DNA from: Bacillota bacterium
GTDB taxonomy: Bacteria; Bacillota_C; Negativicutes; Sporomusales; Sporomusaceae
Reading direction: 5' to 3'
DNA length: 33,189 bases
Assembly: GCA_023441125.1 (NCBI GenBank)
Contig: JAEZQV010000312.1
Location: 1 to 33,189, forward strand
In this document: positions 1 through 7,907 of the stretch, in pieces
Layout of the letters: the number at the start of each line of letters is the position of its first letter
Position numbering within the stretch: position 1 is the first letter of the stretch
Program-made: the position numbers and the translations under genes
The notes under the pieces: generated by a model
What the model was told of the DNA's origin: nothing
The model's input: only the letters and a program-made list of their open reading frames with translations
Database searches by the model: none

Positions 1-107
1 ATGATGATCTGCCCTATTTGGGTATAGTCTGCCGGTGTACAGTCAATCACCGTTAAGACGTCAACGCTGCCGCCAGTATCCAGGGCCGATAGCAGTGTGT
101 TAAACAT
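1..107 (-). CDS. Probable XdhC-type molybdoenzyme maturation factor, N-terminal fragment
   Basis: An ATG at 107 opens a frame that stays open to the window edge, giving about 35 residues starting MFNTLLSALDTGGSVDVLTV. The start overlaps the last codons of the 91-residue gene by 8 bases, a typical translational coupling in this operon. XdhC/CoxI proteins begin with a short helix followed by a hydrophobic strand of the type 'VLVTVI', which fits what is visible, and such chaperones (they insert sulfurated molybdenum cofactor) often sit near Mop-type hydroxylases. Only the N-terminus is present, so the family call rests mainly on context. The next gene of a different family is possible. Confidence 0.4.
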   Translation of the reverse strand, partial: MFNTLLSALDTGGSVDVLTVIDCTPADYTQIGQII

Positions 108-375
108 CAGCCTCACCCTCTTTCGCCCCACAGCGGGCTTGATCAGGGCCTTTTCCCAACAGGTCGTTTATTTTAGCCAGTGCCGCTGCCGACAGAAAAT
201 TGATTTGCACGGGATTGCCAGCCAGCGTTTCACCACTTAATGCGATACCATTATCGGTTTCCAGATAGCCTACCGGCAAATGCCGGCGAAACAGCCGGCC
301 GGTATTTTTGTCGATTACCTCAATTTCAATCCAGTCTGCCTCGATTTTATCAAGCAGAGAATTATCTTCTTTCAT
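100..375 (-). CDS. Unrecognised 91-residue protein of the molybdenum-hydroxylase operon
   Basis: I do not recognise this family. The protein is 91 residues, soluble, acidic at the N-terminus (MKEDNSLLDKIEADWIEIEV) and probably mostly beta strand in its first half, with a single cysteine near the end (ARCGAKEGEADV). A strong GGAGGGG ribosome site lies 6 bases before the ATG. It begins 19 bases after the zinc-ribbon gene and its end overlaps the start of the next gene, so it is surely part of the operon that starts with the molybdopterin-binding protein and mop. The context suggests a role in cofactor insertion or assembly of the hydroxylase, but no residue in the sequence proves this. Confidence 0.75.
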   Translation of the reverse strand: MKEDNSLLDKIEADWIEIEVIDKNTGRLFRRHLPVGYLETDNGIALSGETLAGNPVQINFLSAAALAKINDLLGKGPDQARCGAKEGEADV

Positions 376-394
376 ATCAGACCCCTCCGCCGTC

Positions 395-568
395 TCATTT
401 GGCCGCTGAAAGTATTAGGCGTGCCCCCATTCTGCATTGCGGGCAGCTCCGCCCCTCATTGGTATCCTGACAGGTCTTGCAATACACGGTAAAGCAGCGG
501 CAGCATTGATACAAGGGTGCATTACCGGCTAATTCTTTACCACAGCGCGGACAGGTTGTCTTTGCCAA
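395..568 (-). CDS. 57-residue double zinc-ribbon protein with TTG start
   Basis: This small gene is easy to miss because it starts with TTG. It lies in frame just after the methyltransferase stop, and an AAAGGA ribosome site about 9 bases upstream of the TTG supports the start. The 57-residue product carries four CxxC pairs: C6/C9, C22/C25, C30/C33 and C42/C45, with an extra Cys at 23, so it can bind two zinc ions or an Fe-S/rubredoxin-like site. The pattern, with CPRCGK first and CPQCR last, is that of a short zinc ribbon. It fills the space between the methyltransferase (6 bases upstream) and the 91-residue gene (19 bases downstream), as expected for a real operon member. The function is unknown; a metal-binding or redox helper for the hydroxylase is likely. 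Confidence 0.7.
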   Translation of the reverse strand: MAKTTCPRCGKELAGNAPLYQCCRCFTVYCKTCQDTNEGRSCPQCRMGARLILSAAK

Positions 569-574
569 AGCACT

Positions 575-1189
575 TCATCCTTTCGTTGCCATTTTTTCAG
601 CGATTAGTAAAAAATACCCTAATTTTTTCTTGGGAAGCGGGCTGCACGGCCACAGGTCTTCCATTGCGCCATGCTCCATAATGTAGCGGGCAACGAATTC
701 ACGTAAAAAAGTCGACTGGTCTTCCCAAATAATGCTGGTAAAGCCGATTTGCTCAAGCATCGTTGTCAATTGCCTGGTATTTAAATAACCTGCTGAACGG
801 TCCGAATCGGGTAAGTAGATATCCGTAATGGCCAGTTTGCCTCCGGGCACAAGCACGCGGCTGATTTCTGCCAAGACTTTGGCCTGATTCTGCATAACCG
901 ATAGACTGCATTCTGCGACCACCCCGTCAAAGGCGGCGTCGGCAAAAGGCAGACTTTCCCCTGCCGCCTGGATTAATGCCAGGCCGGGCGAACAGCTTCT
1001 CCCCTGTGCCAAACGACTCTCGGCTAAATCGACCCCGATTGGCTGTAGCCGGCAAACAGCCTGCAGATACTGAACGGTCGTGCCGGTACCGCAACCGATA
1101 TCAAGCACTCTGGCGCCAGGTAAAAACAAACAAAAATCAATCAGCCGTTTTGTTAACGCCAAACCACCCGGATGCTCGTGAAGCATCAT
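575..1189 (-). CDS. Class I SAM-dependent methyltransferase (DVU_1556-like)
   Basis: A 204-residue methyltransferase of the UbiE/Methyltransf_11 fold. The SAM-binding motif I is clear at about residues 28-36 (VLDIGCGTG), followed by the acidic residue of motif II (GVDLAESRL) and the later 'FDGVVAECSLS' and 'LVPGGKLAITD' motifs. Its start overlaps the end of the 69-residue CxxC gene by 4 bases (ATGA), so the two are co-translated. From memory, Desulfovibrio vulgaris has a similar methyltransferase (DVU_1556) in a cluster with a Mop-type aldehyde oxidoreductase, a small redox protein (DVU_1557) and a dicluster oxidoreductase; the order here agrees. The methyl acceptor is unknown. Quinone or menaquinone methylation, the usual job of relatives, is not favoured by this context. 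Confidence 0.8.
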   Translation of the reverse strand: MMLHEHPGGLALTKRLIDFCLFLPGARVLDIGCGTGTTVQYLQAVCRLQPIGVDLAESRLAQGRSCSPGLALIQAAGESLPFADAAFDGVVAECSLSVMQNQAKVLAEISRVLVPGGKLAITDIYLPDSDRSAGYLNTRQLTTMLEQIGFTSIIWEDQSTFLREFVARYIMEHGAMEDLWPCSPLPKKKLGYFLLIAEKMATKG

Positions 1190-1395
1190 TTATCCTCCAA
1201 GGCAGCTTCCACTTGCTGCATTTTACCATTGGCCAGTTCTTCCGGAATGTACACTAACCCGCACTGCGAACAGCGATACAGTTCCACGGGGAAACTGCTG
1301 CCAAGATAAGCTAGAGTTACTTTGCCAAGCGTCAACTGAATCCCGCATGCCACACAAACAATATTGACTGGTTGCTGTCCTGTCAAGTTGCTCAT
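1186..1395 (-). CDS. Small CxxC redox/zinc-ribbon protein (DVU_1557-like)
   Basis: A 69-residue protein with two CxxC pairs, one at C14/C17 (CVACG) and one at C42/C45 (CSQCG), separated by a short beta-rich stretch. That spacing is typical of a rubredoxin-like or zinc-ribbon knuckle fold. The ribosome site GGGAGGGG stands 6 bases before the ATG. It follows the FAD oxidoreductase by only 12 bases and overlaps the methyltransferase by 4 bases. The position and size match the small 'DVU_1557 family redox protein' that I recall from sulfate-reducer hydroxylase clusters. It may shuttle electrons or bind metal during assembly; the sequence alone cannot separate these. Confidence 0.75.
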   Translation of the reverse strand: MSNLTGQQPVNIVCVACGIQLTLGKVTLAYLGSSFPVELYRCSQCGLVYIPEELANGKMQQVEAALEDK

Positions 1396-1407
1396 CTGCC
1401 CCTCCCA

Positions 1408-3717
1408 TTAGCCGGTAATTTGAATCCTGTGACAATATGCATTCTGCACGACAAAGCCATCCCCCTGCGGCCGGTATTCTACCCAGTAGGTAACATTAGC
1501 CGGCTGGAAATAAGCTATGTAGCAGTCTTTTTCGGCGTTCTGCAGTTTGTTGCCGGTACTTTCGGCATGGGCAATCACTTGCGTAACATCATCAACAAGA
1601 ATCATCCGCTCTTCCATAACCCGCAAGACACGCTCCGGAATGACAACGTTTACAGCCGCAGGCTTCTCGCTCACTACTTCACCCCAGACTTCACGCAACA
1701 GTGACGTTTTTAACCTGGCTCTGTTCTCCTGCCGTTCGGAATAACCCGGGCTTCCCCTGACGGCAGCGCCGTCATTGGCATTGCCAAAAATCAAATCCAG
1801 CAAATGATAGGCCCGTTTGCCTTGCCCGGCAAAGTTATCCCGGCACATAGCGCAATAGGTCAGATAATCCAATTCACTTTCCGTAATTCTTCTATTTATT
1901 ACTTTATGCGCAACCTCTTTATTGGCATAAATCATTAAGCCTCCATAGCCGCAGCACACGGTATTATCACGGTTTAAAGGCAACTCTTCAAATTGATATC
2001 CCAATTTCAGCAACAAATTTCTTATACTATGCTGCATCGCAGCGTCATATCGTGTGGTACAGCTATCATGGATAGCCAGCCTTTTCGCTCCCTGAACAGG
2101 CGGGTTACCTGCCGGCAACCCGCTGCAATCCAATACGGTCCAGAGGCTCTCCAGCGGCATGCCCGGTAAATGCTGTCTGAACAGGCTATAGCAGGTCGGA
2201 CAGGCCGTTATGACTTTGGGACTTCCCAGGCCGCGCCAGCCTTCCTCTAAACCTTGCATTGTTGCCTGAAACAATGCCGTTTGTCCGGCCCAAGCAGCCG
2301 GCGCTCCGCAGCATCCCAGCATTAGGCCCACACCACCGGTCATTGTGGCACACAAATAATGATAGATCTGCCTGACATAGTCAGGTGACGATGCGGCTAA
2401 CTGACAGCCGGGATAAAATACCAGCTCACTCGCCGTATGTCCAGGCTGATGCTTCGTCAGCGTAAACTTATCGCTACTACTAAACTCCATATCCCGTAGG
2501 GCAAATTCATGGGCGGACGGCGGCATCTTCCCTTTCTTCACCATAATTTGGCGGGCTTGCTGGCAGATCTCGCCCATATTCAGCTTACCCGGACAAAGTT
2601 TTTCACACAGACCGCACAGGCTGCATGAGTTAATCATTTTGTTGGCCCGGTGAATGCCCATCACAATCGATAGATTATTGTATACCTCGCGGACATACCG
2701 CCGGGGATATGAATGGTAGTGCGCAAGATATTCGCAAGCCTTCACGCATTCAAGGCACTCACATAACAAGCAGCGCTTAGCCTCCCGGGCTGCTTCCGCC
2801 GGGGTGTAGCCGCCTTCAGGATCAGCCGCGATTGTCATAGGTTCCGGGGCGATGCCTGTTATATTCGTGTAAAGCGCAGTCGCAAAAGCCCCTTCCCCTG
2901 TCCGGTTGGCAGTAAGGGATGCATTTTGCAATAGCCGGTCGATTGAGTTCGCAGCGATTTTTCCATCTGACAAGGAAGCTATCGGCGAGGCACTTCCCGC
3001 CCGCAAGCGGAGACTGCCACCGGCAAAAACCTTACTGTGACTTGTTGCCAACGTCAGCAACTCAATCTCGATATTTCCGTCAGCATCTGAAGCCAGGCCG
3101 AAGTTTGCGCCAGCATCGCAGCCAAAGCCTGTTCCCAGATAAATCGCATCATACTTGTCGTAAACCTGGTCTAATGCGGTAACAGGCGTATTATAGTAAA
3201 CAGCCAGCGGCATTTTTTCGAAAATAGCCAAGTCATTGTGAATTACCTGCCGGGGCAGCCGACTCTCCGGGATATGCCAGATACTGCCGCCCAGACGGTC
3301 GGTTGCTTCAAATATTGCCACTTTATAGCCTTTGCGGCCAAGCTCAAAGGCTGCTGTCAAACCGCTTAACCCAGCGCCCACAACCGCCACGCTCTTGTCT
3401 TTAGGCGGCGCTACCGTCAGTTTGGGTAACGTGTTGTTATTATCAACACAGATTTTTTCCAGGGCTCTGACAAAAATCGGTTCATCCAGCTCATTACGCT
3501 TGCAGCCCTGCTGACAGGGCTGGTCACAGATTCTGCTGATGATTCCCGGAAAAGGGACCAGTTTATGAAACATGGCAAACCCTGCCGCATATTCTTCCTT
3601 ACGGACGGAATCAACGATACCGCGGACATCAACATGGACGGGGCAGCCGGCAGTGCAACCGGGTGGATTCTCTTGCACGCATTTTGCCTCCAGCTGACGC
3701 AGTAATTTTTGATCCAT
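1408..3717 (-). CDS. FAD-dependent Fe-S oxidoreductase with C-terminal CCG (HdrB/GlpC-like) domains
   Basis: A 769-residue modular redox protein, the likely electron partner of the Mop hydroxylase. The N-terminus has the GltB/DPYD-type Fe-S domain (C13, C21, C25, then C64, C68, C72). An FAD-binding Rossmann motif follows (GAGLSG, residues 114-119, with FEATDRLGG). A second cysteine block is CLLCECLEC at 315-323 plus C327, and a ferredoxin cluster CSLCGLCEKLC at 364-374. Two cysteine-rich CCG domains come next: YPGC...GCCGAP, then HDSC...CCGYGG. HdrB- and GlpC-type proteins use CCG domains to hold Fe-S clusters that react with disulfides or quinones. The ribosome site AAGGGGG precedes the ATG. 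Because Mop lacks its own FAD domain, this protein may pass its electrons to NAD(P), a thiol or a menaquinone. I recall homologues named 'pyridine nucleotide-disulfide oxidoreductase/dicluster-binding protein'. Confidence 0.85.
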   Translation of the reverse strand: MDQKLLRQLEAKCVQENPPGCTAGCPVHVDVRGIVDSVRKEEYAAGFAMFHKLVPFPGIISRICDQPCQQGCKRNELDEPIFVRALEKICVDNNNTLPKLTVAPPKDKSVAVVGAGLSGLTAAFELGRKGYKVAIFEATDRLGGSIWHIPESRLPRQVIHNDLAIFEKMPLAVYYNTPVTALDQVYDKYDAIYLGTGFGCDAGANFGLASDADGNIEIELLTLATSHSKVFAGGSLRLRAGSASPIASLSDGKIAANSIDRLLQNASLTANRTGEGAFATALYTNITGIAPEPMTIAADPEGGYTPAEAAREAKRCLLCECLECVKACEYLAHYHSYPRRYVREVYNNLSIVMGIHRANKMINSCSLCGLCEKLCPGKLNMGEICQQARQIMVKKGKMPPSAHEFALRDMEFSSSDKFTLTKHQPGHTASELVFYPGCQLAASSPDYVRQIYHYLCATMTGGVGLMLGCCGAPAAWAGQTALFQATMQGLEEGWRGLGSPKVITACPTCYSLFRQHLPGMPLESLWTVLDCSGLPAGNPPVQGAKRLAIHDSCTTRYDAAMQHSIRNLLLKLGYQFEELPLNRDNTVCCGYGGLMIYANKEVAHKVINRRITESELDYLTYCAMCRDNFAGQGKRAYHLLDLIFGNANDGAAVRGSPGYSERQENRARLKTSLLREVWGEVVSEKPAAVNVVIPERVLRVMEERMILVDDVTQVIAHAESTGNKLQNAEKDCYIAYFQPANVTYWVEYRPQGDGFVVQNAYCHRIQITG

Positions 3718-3810
3718 AGCGAACCCCCTTTTCCACTCGTATAAAAAACTGGCTCACTGCTCTTGTCTGGGCAAAAAAACCTACGCTACACTAAGGTTCC
3801 GAATAAGTCA

Positions 3811-3849
3811 GACTAGCTTCAGATGGGAGGGCCCACCTGAAGCTTAGTC
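3811..3849 (-). other. Intercistronic hairpin 3' of mop
   Basis: An inverted repeat pairs GACTA-CTTCAG-TGGG with CCCA-CTGAAG-TAGTC around a 3-4 base loop, with only small mismatches. It lies 13 bases beyond the mop stop codon in the 145-base gap before the FAD oxidoreductase. No T-run follows it on the minus strand, so it looks more like an RNA-stabilising or processing hairpin, or a leaky terminator, than a full terminator. Confidence 0.6.
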
Positions 3850-3862
3850 TCACATCATTATG

Positions 3863-6619
3863 TTATTTGCCGCCGGCGGCTTGTTCTTTAGCGGCTAGCG
3901 CCTCTAAACCCGCCTTAACTTTTTCCGGCAGGGCCGGGACGGCGAAGATACGGACGCCGCAGGCGTTATAAATAGCGTTAAGAATGGCGGGATGCGGCGA
4001 GGTCAGCGGGCCTTCGCCTACGCCGGCGGCACCATAAGGCCCATGTTCCCGCGGGGTAATATTGTAGATGATTTCAATATCATCCGGAATATCCTTAATG
4101 AAGGGAAGCCCGCAGCCAACAAGACTGGTATGCTTTTTGAGATCTTCAAAGTCCTCGGTAAGGGCCAGACCGATGCCCTGAGCCAGACCGCCATAGACCT
4201 GACCGTCGCAAGTAGTCTTGTTGGTAAGCGTCCCGATATCCTGAACAGTTACAAACTTAACTACCGTGACTTTACCGGTCTTCACATCGACTTCAACTTC
4301 CGGCATAAAGGCGGCATACATGTAAATGGGGAACGGATTTCCCTGGGCGGTTTCAGAACTGCAGTCCGTGCACATGGAAGCCGTCCAGGACCCATCATAA
4401 TGCAGGGGAATCTTTTCGGCGACCATTTCATCATAGGTACGGAAAGTTCCATCCGGCTTGCGCATGGCATGGACCAGCATTTCGCAGGCAACCCTGGTGG
4501 CATTGCCGGTCATGACATTTTGCCGGCTGCCGCCGGACGGACCGCTGGCCGGGGTAAAGGCCATATCGTTCATCACCAGCTTAATCTGTTCGGGAGTAAT
4601 CCCCATCTGCCGGAGGGTCTCATGGGCGTGCGTTAAAAACGCGAGATCAGCGCCCTGACCATGGTCTTGCCAGGAGCTGCCAATAGTTACGCCTTCCCTG
4701 GTCAGTTCAGACCAGGCATGCGAACTGTCCGGGCCGTCCAACCCGCAGCCATACATGCCGATTGCCAATCCTACGCCGCGTTTCTTCTCCGGTGTGGAAA
4801 GTTCCTTACAACGCTTTTTGGCTTCTTCCCAGTGCGGGCGGAGCTTATCAAGCATTTCCGGCAGGCAGAATACTTCCGGCACCTGCCCGGTCGGCGTAGT
4901 AGCTCCGGGGCGGTACACATTTTTATAGCGGAAATCGAGTGGGTCCATACCAAGTTTCTCCGCCAGCACGTCGACGCAAATTTCGGAAGACAGGAAGGCC
5001 TTAGGCGAGCCGTAGGCGCGGAAAGCCGAGCCCCAGGCATGGTTGGTGCACACGCATTTGCCCTTGCCGCGAATATTGGGAATATCATAACCGGCACCGG
5101 TAAACTGAGCCTGGCGCAGTAAGTTCAGGTCGCCGAATTCGCTGTACGGGCCATGATCCAGCCACCAGTCGGTTTCCATGGCCAGCAGTTTGCCGGTTTT
5201 ATCGGCGGCCAGCCTGGTTTTAACGAGAGCAGGCGACCGTTTGCCGGTATAGGTAATCTGCTGGTACATATTGAAATTGAGCGAAACCGGTTTGCCGTCG
5301 CAGGCCAGGCAGGCTACCCCCAGCAAAGCCTCATTCGTCGGGCTGAGCTTATAACCGAAGGTAGCGCCGGTCGGATTGGCGACCAGACGGCATTTTTCAG
5401 GTTCGATGCCGATACCGGCGACAATCATGGCATGATGCAGATGGAGCGCAATGCTCTTGGAATGAATGGTTAAGCGGCCTTCTTCATCAAAATAAGCAGA
5501 CCCGCAGTCTGGCTCAAGCGGCAGGTGCGGCTGACGGCTGCAGTAAGTCTCCACCTCAGCGACAACAACATCAGGATTTGCCATAATCGGCCGGGTCTCG
5601 GCCCCTTTTACCACACCTTGTTCATAATAAACATTGGGGGTACCGGGATGAATTTCGATGGCATCCGGCGCCATGGCGGCAGGTGCGTTCATGTAGGCCG
5701 GCAGGATCTCAAGATCCACCTTTACCGCTTTGGCCGCCGCCCTGGCGTGTTCTTCCGTATCGGCGGCGACAATTGCAATCGCGTCACCATACTGGAACAC
5801 TTTTTCATCGCAAAGAATGGGGCGGTCCCAGCCGTCCCCCTTATTCGTCGGGAAAGTAATCAGGCCGGTAATCCGGTTTTTACCTTTGACATCTTTGTGC
5901 GTAATTACTTTATATACACCAGGCATTTTTTCAGCGGCCGCAGTATCAATGCCTTTAATATTGGCATGGGAGACCTCTGCTTGCACAAGCGCTAACCGCA
6001 GCGTTCCCGGGGGCATCTGCAGCCCGACATCGGCGCCGAAATCCCATGTACCGGTAACTTTCTGCAGAGCGGAAGGACGATGATAGGTTGTGCCGTAAAT
6101 TTTGTTGCCAACAGGCTTATACAACAGGTCTTCGGCGCGTATTTCGCCGCGCACAACTTTAGCGGCCGCCATAACGGCGTCCACCAATGGCTTGTAGCCT
6201 GTGCACCGGCAAGCATTGCGATTCTTATGGAACCATTCCCTGACGTTCTCTCTGGTGGGATTGGGGTTTTCGTCAAGCAGGACCTTGGCTGACAATATGA
6301 AACCCGGACTGCAGAAGCCGCACTGGGCACAACCATACGCCATCCAGGCAACCTGCAGCGGATGAAGATTGTTGGGTGTTCCCAATCCTTCAATGGTGGT
6401 AATTTGGGCTTCATCAGGCACCCGTTTCATCTTCATAACGCAAGATCTAACTACCCGGCCATCCATAATGATCGAACAGGTTCCACATTGACCCTGGTTA
6501 CAGCCAACCTTGCAGCCAGTCAACAGTAGTTGCTCTCTGAGCACGCTTGCCAGACTTGTTTCGGGATCAACAATCAGCGTTCTGGGCAATCCATTGATGA
6601 TCAGCACTTTTTTTTGCAT
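3863..6619 (-). CDS. mop: Molybdopterin-dependent aldehyde oxidoreductase, Mop type
   Basis: A 918-residue xanthine-oxidase-family hydroxylase that oxidises aldehydes to carboxylates with water. It closely resembles Desulfovibrio gigas Mop (907 residues). The plant-type [2Fe-2S] cysteines C40, C45, C48 and C60 and the second cluster's C100, C103, C137 and C139 sit at the same numbers I recall for D. gigas. The catalytic glutamate in GVGEGPLTSP falls at 869, again identical. The molybdopterin domains run from about 190 to 900 (e.g. GPSGGSRQ, SAFRAYG). Like Mop it has no FAD domain, so electrons must leave through the [2Fe-2S] centres to a separate partner, probably the downstream FAD/Fe-S protein. 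It is a cytoplasmic enzyme with molybdopterin cytosine dinucleotide expected. The ribosome site AAGGAG is about 12 bases upstream. The natural aldehyde is unknown. Confidence 0.95.
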   Translation of the reverse strand: MQKKVLIINGLPRTLIVDPETSLASVLREQLLLTGCKVGCNQGQCGTCSIIMDGRVVRSCVMKMKRVPDEAQITTIEGLGTPNNLHPLQVAWMAYGCAQCGFCSPGFILSAKVLLDENPNPTRENVREWFHKNRNACRCTGYKPLVDAVMAAAKVVRGEIRAEDLLYKPVGNKIYGTTYHRPSALQKVTGTWDFGADVGLQMPPGTLRLALVQAEVSHANIKGIDTAAAEKMPGVYKVITHKDVKGKNRITGLITFPTNKGDGWDRPILCDEKVFQYGDAIAIVAADTEEHARAAAKAVKVDLEILPAYMNAPAAMAPDAIEIHPGTPNVYYEQGVVKGAETRPIMANPDVVVAEVETYCSRQPHLPLEPDCGSAYFDEEGRLTIHSKSIALHLHHAMIVAGIGIEPEKCRLVANPTGATFGYKLSPTNEALLGVACLACDGKPVSLNFNMYQQITYTGKRSPALVKTRLAADKTGKLLAMETDWWLDHGPYSEFGDLNLLRQAQFTGAGYDIPNIRGKGKCVCTNHAWGSAFRAYGSPKAFLSSEICVDVLAEKLGMDPLDFRYKNVYRPGATTPTGQVPEVFCLPEMLDKLRPHWEEAKKRCKELSTPEKKRGVGLAIGMYGCGLDGPDSSHAWSELTREGVTIGSSWQDHGQGADLAFLTHAHETLRQMGITPEQIKLVMNDMAFTPASGPSGGSRQNVMTGNATRVACEMLVHAMRKPDGTFRTYDEMVAEKIPLHYDGSWTASMCTDCSSETAQGNPFPIYMYAAFMPEVEVDVKTGKVTVVKFVTVQDIGTLTNKTTCDGQVYGGLAQGIGLALTEDFEDLKKHTSLVGCGLPFIKDIPDDIEIIYNITPREHGPYGAAGVGEGPLTSPHPAILNAIYNACGVRIFAVPALPEKVKAGLEALAAKEQAAGGK

Positions 6620-6650
6620 CTGCTCTTGTCTCCTTTTGATAAAATTCTAT

Positions 6651-6679
6651 ATTTCGGGAGATATCTGCATCTCCGAAAT
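6651..6679 (-). other. Intercistronic hairpin 5' of mop
   Basis: ATTTCGGGAGA pairs with TCTCCGAAAT around an 8-base loop, with one bulged base. It lies in the 82-base gap between the molybdopterin-binding gene and mop, upstream of the mop ribosome site. A matching hairpin lies just beyond the mop stop, so mop is bracketed by hairpins within the operon. Confidence 0.5.
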
Positions 6680-6701
6680 ACGCACAGACTTGCCGCTCGT
6701 A

Positions 6702-7727
6702 TCAAATTCCTTTGCCGAAGCCGCATTCAGGATACCGGCATTCTTCACACACCAGGCATAAGCCGCCATGCCCTAATTTATTAATATCCTGCCGGTCCAG
6801 CACTTCCCCGGCCAACAGCCGGGGCACAACCAGATCAAAGATGGTGCTTTTGTGATACATAACACAGCCTGGCAAACCGAGAACCGGAATGGTGCCGAAA
6901 TAGGCCAGCATAAACATGGCTCCCGGCAGGGTAGGGGCTCCGTAAGTAACGATCTGGCCGCCGGCTACCCGGATGCCGGACGGCGTTACATCGTCGGGGT
7001 CCACCGACATGCCGCCGGTGGTAACTATCATATCCGCCCCTTCAGCCAGCAGGCTGTGAATGGCTTCCACAATCAGCGTTATATCATCAGGCACCAAGAT
7101 CTGCCGCAGAATGGAACTGCCTAAGCGGGCAAACTTCTCCGTGAGCACAGGTCCAAAGCAATCCTGAATGCGGCCATAATACACTTCGCTGCCGGTTGTG
7201 ACCACCCCGATCCGGCAAGGGCGCAGTGGCTTTACTTCCACAACCGGATAATAACCGGCGCATATTTGCTCAATTTTCTGGATTTTCTCCGTGCTAATCA
7301 CCAGCGGAACTATCTTACAGCCGGCCAGCTTTTTGCCTGCATATACCATCTGATTGGAGTGCAGGGTAGCGATGGCAATCTGCTCAATATCATTGATCCG
7401 CTCCAATGCATCGGTATTGACTTTTAATAACCCTGTCTCGCCGGCTACGATTTCAACCTTGCCTTCGGCGGCTTCGTTTAGCATTACACCCCGTCCGGCC
7501 ACTGCTTTGGCAAATCTGTCAGCCGCTTCATTTTCATGCAGTGTCTTGTCGTTGACTTCCCAGACATAAATATTTTCTTTGCCAATGGTTAACAGCTTGG
7601 CAATATCCTCCTGCCGGATCACATGGCCTTTCTTAAATGCCCGGCCTTTCCGTTTGCCCGGAACAATTTCGGTGACGTCATGGCAAAGAACCATGCCCTC
7701 AGCCTGGTATACGGGAACTACTTTCAT
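6702..7727 (-). CDS. Molybdopterin-binding protein (MoeA/MogA-like) with C-terminal cysteine cluster
   Basis: A 341-residue protein with a MoCF_biosynth (MoeA/MogA) domain from about 165 to 310, recognised by VVTTGSEVYYGRI and TTGGMSVDPDDVTPSGI. The N-terminus (residues 1-60) resembles a MoeA/SAF-like segment. The last 20 residues hold C324, C327, C330 and C335 (CX2CX2CX4C, around CEECRYPEC), which would suit a metal or Fe-S site. As first gene of the operon and directly before mop, it probably binds or inserts the molybdenum cofactor for this hydroxylase rather than acting as the general MoeA. The ribosome site AGGAGGGCG lies just upstream of the ATG. Fifty-plus bases further upstream is a sigma-54-type promoter, which fits this being the first gene. 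Confidence 0.85.
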   Translation of the reverse strand: MKVVPVYQAEGMVLCHDVTEIVPGKRKGRAFKKGHVIRQEDIAKLLTIGKENIYVWEVNDKTLHENEAADRFAKAVAGRGVMLNEAAEGKVEIVAGETGLLKVNTDALERINDIEQIAIATLHSNQMVYAGKKLAGCKIVPLVISTEKIQKIEQICAGYYPVVEVKPLRPCRIGVVTTGSEVYYGRIQDCFGPVLTEKFARLGSSILRQILVPDDITLIVEAIHSLLAEGADMIVTTGGMSVDPDDVTPSGIRVAGGQIVTYGAPTLPGAMFMLAYFGTIPVLGLPGCVMYHKSTIFDLVVPRLLAGEVLDRQDINKLGHGGLCLVCEECRYPECGFGKGI

Positions 7728-7801
7728 CGATCGCCCTCCTTAACTGAAACCATATCTACATTCGCACTACAGCCAACGTTACATTGCCTATCCCAATGAA
7801 T

Positions 7802-7817
7802 TGCAAGATTCATACCA
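7802..7817 (-). promoter_or_regulatory. Sigma-54 (-24/-12) promoter of the mop operon
   Basis: On the minus strand the sequence is TGGTATGAATCTTGCA. It matches the consensus TGGCAC-N5-TTGCA, with the essential GG and GC at exactly the right distance. Transcription would start near 7790, about 60 bases before the first gene. It lies downstream of a dyad and of a gene for a sigma-54 activator, which makes a chance match unlikely. Confidence 0.75.
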
Positions 7818-7841
7818 ACCCGGCAAACTGCGTTAAAACGC

Positions 7842-7879
7842 AAAAAACCAACTGGTCAAAAGCCCAGTTGGTTTTTTTT
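7842..7879 (-). terminator. Terminator of the activator gene (possibly bidirectional)
   Basis: AACCAACTGG (7846-7855) pairs perfectly with CCAGTTGGTT (7864-7873) around an 8-base loop. On the minus strand the stem is followed by six T; the plus strand also has eight T. It ends the activator transcript before the mop promoter, so the two units are separate. Confidence 0.85.
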
Positions 7880-7907
7880 CATCCGATATCTGCTCCGTTA
7901 TGTTCAC

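Noticed and set aside
3992..4636. Open frame of 214 codons on the plus strand, opposite mop
   Set aside because: It is entirely antisense to the conserved Mop coding sequence, has no ribosome site and no recognisable motif; GC-rich codon structure of the real gene explains it.
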